Made by a program: the position numbers and the translations under genes. Below are positions 13,884-17,196 of a stretch of DNA of 17,196 nt, piece by piece. Each line of letters begins with the position of its first letter. Position 1 is the first letter of the stretch. A model generated the notes under the pieces. That model saw only the letters and a list, made by a program, of their open reading frames with translations, was not told the origin of the DNA and searched no databases. This DNA comes from Candidatus Bathyarchaeota archaeon (GTDB taxonomy: Archaea; Thermoproteota; Bathyarchaeia; Bathyarchaeales; SOJC01), in contig JAUWDF010000003.1 in assembly GCA_030608925.1 (NCBI GenBank), forward strand, positions 1 to 17,196. Reading direction: 5' to 3'.

Positions 13884-14651
13884 CTATGTCGCAATTGTAC
13901 AAGTTGAGTTAGCTTGAACGTAAATTCCCCTCAAGTCAAGAGCACAAACCGAAATTTCCATGGATACTTGAGGTGTATCTACTTCGAAGGAAGAGAGATA
14001 GGTTCCATTGCCATAATCAATAGAAAAGTAACCGCTTTGGTTCTGTGCAAGTTTCCAAACTCCAGTATCTTGGAAAAGCACGGTAACACTTGTCCCCAAT
14101 GCAGGATTTCCTTCATTAGATAAGCTACTGGTGACGTTTATCTGCTTCACATCATTTTGAACCACCCGCCCCTCTACTTTCTGGAGTAATGATGTAGTAA
14201 TGTTAATTCTGAAGGATAATTGGGCATTAATGGGGTTATCTAGTATTGAAAGATTGAAATCACTTACTGTGCTAGAGATGCCGAAACCATTTGTACCCCA
14301 TGAGAGACGAGTTCCCATAATGTACAAAGGATTGTCTAGAAAGTCGGAGTCAAGAATAGGTTTTCCGAATTGATATAAGTTTTCTATAAAGGAAGTCCAT
14401 TCGTCAAGATTTGTTGAGAGGGTTGATTTTTCTCCACCATTTGATATGTTAGCTAAGGCGCCTATGACAACGTGCTCAGACCCTAATTTTATCGACAAAA
14501 CGTAGCTGTTTATGTTTGGTGGACTGAAGGCAACCGTTGATCTGCTTACTTCGTAAACGTAGAGCTGTGTTGATATCATCAATAGAGATATCAAGAGAAT
14601 TGCAAGCAAGAGTATCTGACCATTTCTCTGCCTATTAATTTCTTTTATCAA
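13884..14651 (-). CDS. Pilin-like membrane-anchored extracytoplasmic protein (third of cluster)
   Basis: The 255-residue product has a short basic leader (IKEINRQRNGQ, Q12), a 20-residue hydrophobic helix (ILLLAILLISLLMISTQLYV) and a beta-rich extracytoplasmic domain with several N-glycosylation sequons (NIS, NIT, NVT, NQS, NGT and NST). A basic leader followed by GQ and then a hydrophobic helix resembles an archaeal class III (prepilin) signal, though the residue before G is N rather than the usual charged one. The TTG start is set by an excellent AAGGTGA 6 nt upstream, which overlaps the stop of the preceding gene. It lies at the end of the platform-pilin cluster, so a minor pilin or pilus-associated subunit is likely. 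An ordinary N-anchored surface protein is the alternative. Confidence 0.7.
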   Translation of the reverse strand: MIKEINRQRNGQILLLAILLISLLMISTQLYVYEVSRSTVAFSPPNINSYVLSIKLGSEHVVIGALANISNGGEKSTLSTNLDEWTSFIENLYQFGKPILDSDFLDNPLYIMGTRLSWGTNGFGISSTVSDFNLSILDNPINAQLSFRINITTSLLQKVEGRVVQNDVKQINVTSSLSNEGNPALGTSVTVLFQDTGVWKLAQNQSGYFSIDYGNGTYLSSFEVDTPQVSMEISVCALDLRGIYVQANSTCTIAT

Positions 14652-14657
14652 GGCGCT

Positions 14658-14664
14658 TCACCTT
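14658..14664 (-). promoter_or_regulatory. Shine-Dalgarno site that fixes a TTG start
   Basis: Read on the minus strand this is AAGGTGA, 6 nt before the TTG at 14651. Its last three bases are the stop codon of the upstream gene. This supports the TTG start and translational coupling. Confidence 0.7.
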
Positions 14665-15092
14665 ATTTTGGACAATTGTAATCGGAGCAAGTACTTTGTG
14701 CCCTTGGGACTTGAACTCGCACAGGGGTATTGTATACTGAAAATATCTTGGCTTGAAATCAATCCATTCGAAATCGGGATGTCATTAATAGGGTGCATTT
14801 GGGAGTCAAATACGGAGAGATTATAGGTGATGCTAACTGGCAATAGGATTTTCAGAGAGTCTGCCAAGGAACTCCAGTTTTTTCCGTCAAGTAGGTTACC
14901 GAGTTTTCCCATGTTATCCATGGAAACTAATGCTTCCATGCCCATTGATGCCAGAGTCATGTCGATATCAATATTTGAGCTAGGTGTAATCAAAGCTGTC
15001 ACAGTTAATGCTGAGAAAAAGAGGACGATTGAAAGAAAAACTTCAACGGTTCTCATTTGACCCTTATTGTCAAGCATTTTGGTTTCCAACAT
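14658..15092 (-). CDS. Pilin-like small protein (second of cluster)
   Basis: The 144-residue product has the best prepilin-type N-terminus of the three: a polar leader ending DNKGQ (K10, G11, Q12), then MRTVEVFLS with an early glutamate (E17), then a hydrophobic helix (IVLFFSALTVTALI). This matches the archaeal class III signal layout, in which the peptidase cuts after the glycine. The remainder is short, with two sequons (NWS, NLS) and a basic C-terminus. The ATG at 15092 overlaps the end of the preceding gene by 23 nt; an in-frame ATG at 15077 would reduce the overlap and keep the signal intact. No clear Shine-Dalgarno site precedes either, so translation may depend on the upstream gene. 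Confidence 0.7.
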   Translation of the reverse strand: MLETKMLDNKGQMRTVEVFLSIVLFFSALTVTALITPSSNIDIDMTLASMGMEALVSMDNMGKLGNLLDGKNWSSLADSLKILLPVSITYNLSVFDSQMHPINDIPISNGLISSQDIFSIQYPCASSSPKGTKYLLRLQLSKIR

Positions 15093-16140
15093 GTTGAAAT
15101 GACGCGACTAATTCATAGAGACCAGAGCCTATGATGACCGAGTACGTCAAAACTATAGTTCGAGAAGGGGTGATTGAGTGGAAGTCTACGCCAATTTCCA
15201 AGGGTAATTGGGGATATGCAACCCATTCGATGAAGGATGTGGTATCATTTTTTCCATTAAGCACGAGTATTGTGGGGCTAGGATCTAGAAGATTTGGAAT
15301 GTCATACTTCTCAGTTTGATTTTTCTCAACAGTCTTAATCAAATTGAATTGGTAGTTGTGTGTGAAAACAAAAGCGTTGGAAACTTCTACATTCGGATAC
15401 TTGAAGGAAACGTTCAGAGCGTGATTCAGCGGACTGAGCTGCAAATAGGTTCCATTGGATTGAGGATTATCAGAGTTATGACCAAAAGAGTAAGTGCTGA
15501 AGGCAACTAGTTGAGCATTCGCCTTTGCTCTCGCGTGCACTAGGAACAAACCACTTCCTTCTAATGAGTTAGGCAAAGAGACTGTTATGAAAGCTACATC
15601 TTTATCGGTTGAAGATGTGGAATTTTCAACGTGGTTCCCGATTACTGTGTAACACTGTAACTGAGCAGAAATTTGCGAACCGGATTTCTCCGTGGAAACC
15701 TGAAAGATGTAAACGGTTTCATTTTCCCCATCCAATCTTGAAGCTAAACTTATCTGAATCCTGAACAAGGAATTAATTTTAAACTTTAAGGTTGTGTCTT
15801 CGAAGCCCAATCCTGCAAGAATGTCGCTATAACTTATTGAAAACATGTTTTGATTATTCAAACGAGAAACCTTGTCTATATCAAGTTCATAAGGTCTAAG
15901 GGAGTTTGATGCCAATCCAAAAGATGCTATGGTGGAATCTGCAGTATTTCCCCAGTGGGGTGGTTCTCCCCTGCTTAGAAGGAAATTTTCAGATATTTCT
16001 TTGAAATGTTCAAGGTCGTTTACTTCTGACAGATTGTTCAGGTAGGGTTGTACAACTTTGGTGAGTGCAGCCATACCTGTAACTACGAGAATAACCATGA
16101 GGGAACAGGCAAGAAATGTGTCAACTGAGGATATTGGCAA
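15070..16140 (-). CDS. Pilin-like/surface protein with N-terminal anchor (first of cluster)
   Basis: The 356-residue product begins MPISSVDTFLACSLMVILVV, so its hydrophobic helix (about 8-28) lies almost at the N-terminus with hardly any leader, unlike the next two genes. The rest is a predicted extracytoplasmic domain rich in strands and sequons (NET, NST, NGT, NVS, NQT and NDT), and another hydrophobic stretch near the end (TIVLTYSVIIGSGLYELVA) may pack in the domain or touch the membrane. The TTG start is chosen because GGGAG lies 9 nt upstream and a stop codon is only two codons before it in frame. It is 17 nt downstream of the platform-protein gene. An archaellum or pilus stator-like role (in the manner of FlaF/FlaG) or a minor pilin is plausible; I cannot name a family. 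Confidence 0.65.
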   Translation of the reverse strand: MPISSVDTFLACSLMVILVVTGMAALTKVVQPYLNNLSEVNDLEHFKEISENFLLSRGEPPHWGNTADSTIASFGLASNSLRPYELDIDKVSRLNNQNMFSISYSDILAGLGFEDTTLKFKINSLFRIQISLASRLDGENETVYIFQVSTEKSGSQISAQLQCYTVIGNHVENSTSSTDKDVAFITVSLPNSLEGSGLFLVHARAKANAQLVAFSTYSFGHNSDNPQSNGTYLQLSPLNHALNVSFKYPNVEVSNAFVFTHNYQFNLIKTVEKNQTEKYDIPNLLDPSPTILVLNGKNDTTSFIEWVAYPQLPLEIGVDFHSITPSRTIVLTYSVIIGSGLYELVASFQHVGNQNA

Positions 16141-16157
16141 TTGTTAGTTCTCCCTTC

Positions 16158-17196
16158 CTATCCTTGTATAACTCCTAAGCTCTCCATCAGATAGTTCTGG
16201 GAGACGAAAAGGGATACGTATCCTGTAATTGCCAACATAGCTGAGTATTTGAATCCAGCTGCAAAGGTCCCCTCACTGATTTTACCTATAAAGAAACCAG
16301 ACATCCAACATTGGAAAATTATGCCAATGGAGAACATTAGAATTTGTTGTTCAAGGGGGCCTAGCGAGGCTGGTGAGCCACCCGGCACGGTAATTTGGGT
16401 TAGAGTGTAGATAGTTATTGCAACTATTGAAGTGGTGATAGCAATAAGTACGCTCCAAACAAAAGCCAACATTACGTATGGTTTTAGTGTTGATCGCTTA
16501 TCTGCTTCTATTTGTTTGTTCTTCTCGCTGTAGTCGGAAAGAATCTCCAAAGCTCTTGCGGAGCCACCTCCAAACTCAATTGTTTCAATCAGGATTAGGA
16601 AGTAGATAAGAACCGGCCAACTTCGAATGTGTTTCTTAATGTTACCAAAGATTTTTCTGAGGGGGACTCCCCATTCAATTTGGCTACGGATGGATTTCAG
16701 GACTCTGCTGAAGGATCCATAATCAGTTCTTTCCGTAGCGTGCACAATGCTTTTCACGGGTGAAAGCCCGATTTTTCTGGATTCAGTTACGTCTCTGAGA
16801 AAGTTAGGCATGGATTCTTCTGCAGCAGAATTTGCTCTCGCTATCTTCTGATAAATTAGAGCTGCTGGTATGGAGATTGGCATAAGACACAGGGTAACGA
16901 ATCCAGGTAAGGTTACCATTTCGACAATAAATCCAAGTTGTGGTATGAGCATTACAGCAACAAATATTCCAAGAGTAGCGATACCTGATATGGTGGCAAT
17001 ACGGTAAGCTTCCTTTACTGATATTAGAGTACTTTGACGTGCTAGGTTAGCAATTGCCATGAACACAATTGTGATGAATGGAGTTCCTAAGAAGATTAGA
17101 GCATACATCAGGGGTTCGGAGGTTGAAGTACTAAGTCCAACAGATAGATATTCTGAAGGAGCTGTTGCAGACATAACCACGTACAGAATATAAACG
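16158..17196 (-). CDS. Type II/IV secretion platform protein, TadC/ArlJ-like (C-terminal part, open at window edge)
   Basis: This is a polytopic membrane protein of the GspF/TadC/ArlJ (FlaJ) family, the inner-membrane platform on which the assembly ATPase acts. Counting from the GTG at 17180, membrane helices lie near 23-45, 62-85 and 88-112. A cytoplasmic T2SSF domain follows (about 122-230, with NFLRDVTESRKIGLSP, PLRKIFGNIKKHIRS and ETIEFGGGSARALEILSDYS), then helices near 235-262, 279-300 and 308-328. The frame has no stop between that GTG and the window edge; the codons before it read VYILYV, another membrane-like segment. Archaeal ArlJ proteins have two such halves and about 550 residues, so the true start is probably outside the window. 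The ATPase gene is expected just upstream of it. Confidence 0.85.
   Translation of the reverse strand, partial: VYILYVVMSATAPSEYLSVGLSTSTSEPLMYALIFLGTPFITIVFMAIANLARQSTLISVKEAYRIATISGIATLGIFVAVMLIPQLGFIVEMVTLPGFVTLCLMPISIPAALIYQKIARANSAAEESMPNFLRDVTESRKIGLSPVKSIVHATERTDYGSFSRVLKSIRSQIEWGVPLRKIFGNIKKHIRSWPVLIYFLILIETIEFGGGSARALEILSDYSEKNKQIEADKRSTLKPYVMLAFVWSVLIAITTSIVAITIYTLTQITVPGGSPASLGPLEQQILMFSIGIIFQCWMSGFFIGKISEGTFAAGFKYSAMLAITGYVSLFVSQNYLMESLGVIQG

Noticed and set aside
1..17196. Search for CRISPR arrays, tRNA or rRNA genes, insertion sequences, integrase genes or attachment sites
   Set aside because: I saw no regularly spaced repeats, no T-loop-like motif with a matching acceptor stem, and no transposase or recombinase motifs on either strand.

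Overview
The window looks like a piece of an archaeal chromosome of about 40% G+C, estimated by eye. The archaeal markers are TiaS (tRNA-Ile2 agmatidine synthase), a DUF373 membrane protein, a COG1340-type coiled-coil protein, the beta subunit of ADP-forming acetyl-CoA synthetase, a stand-alone RAM domain, and type IV pilus-like genes. TATA-like boxes lie about 25-35 nt before several first-gene starts, which fits leaderless or short-leader transcripts, while internal genes carry Shine-Dalgarno sites. The gene mix suggests an uncultivated TACK or Bathyarchaeia-like lineage. That placement is an inference, because no rRNA or marker phylogeny is available here. I see no rRNA, tRNA, CRISPR array, insertion sequence or phage gene.

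Layout. Positions 1-142 (minus) hold the start of an unrecognised charged helical protein. It is divergent from a two-gene operon: acdB (329-1096) and a coiled-coil protein (1106-1969) whose ribosome binding site overlaps the acdB stop. A 609-nt gene-poor stretch follows (1970-2578). It contains a CG-repeat tract, a protein-like ORF with no normal start, a T-rich run, and a 34-codon ORF behind a good TATA box. Next come the DUF373 membrane protein (2579-3766) and a cis-prenyltransferase (uppS, 3907-4686), which converges on purB (4694-6052, minus). A small cysteine-rich PadR-type regulator (6270-6611) precedes a tight two-gene operon: an asparagine-synthetase-like protein whose glutaminase domain has lost its key residues (6831-8288), overlapping by 4 nt an HDAC/AcuC-type deacetylase (8285-9355). 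A 2x[4Fe-4S] ferredoxin (9356-9538, minus) abuts that operon tail to tail.

The minus strand then carries a secreted, single-pass membrane protein with a cytoplasmic coiled coil (9665-11413) and a DUF2095-like small protein (11585-11968). The plus strand carries a RAM-domain protein (12194-12442) and tiaS (12528-13856). The window ends with a minus-strand pilus-type cluster read from right to left: the C-terminal part of a TadC/ArlJ-like platform protein (to 16158, open at the window edge), then three pilin-like proteins with N-terminal hydrophobic helices and many N-glycosylation sequons (16140-15070, 15092-14658, 14651-13884).

How the genes fit together. Most are core metabolism or information processing: acetate/ATP metabolism, purine synthesis, polyprenyl lipid carrier, and tRNA-Ile decoding. 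The two least ordinary units are the degenerate amidotransferase-synthetase plus deacetylase operon, possibly under the neighbouring PadR protein, and the pilus-like cluster with three unrelated-looking small subunits.
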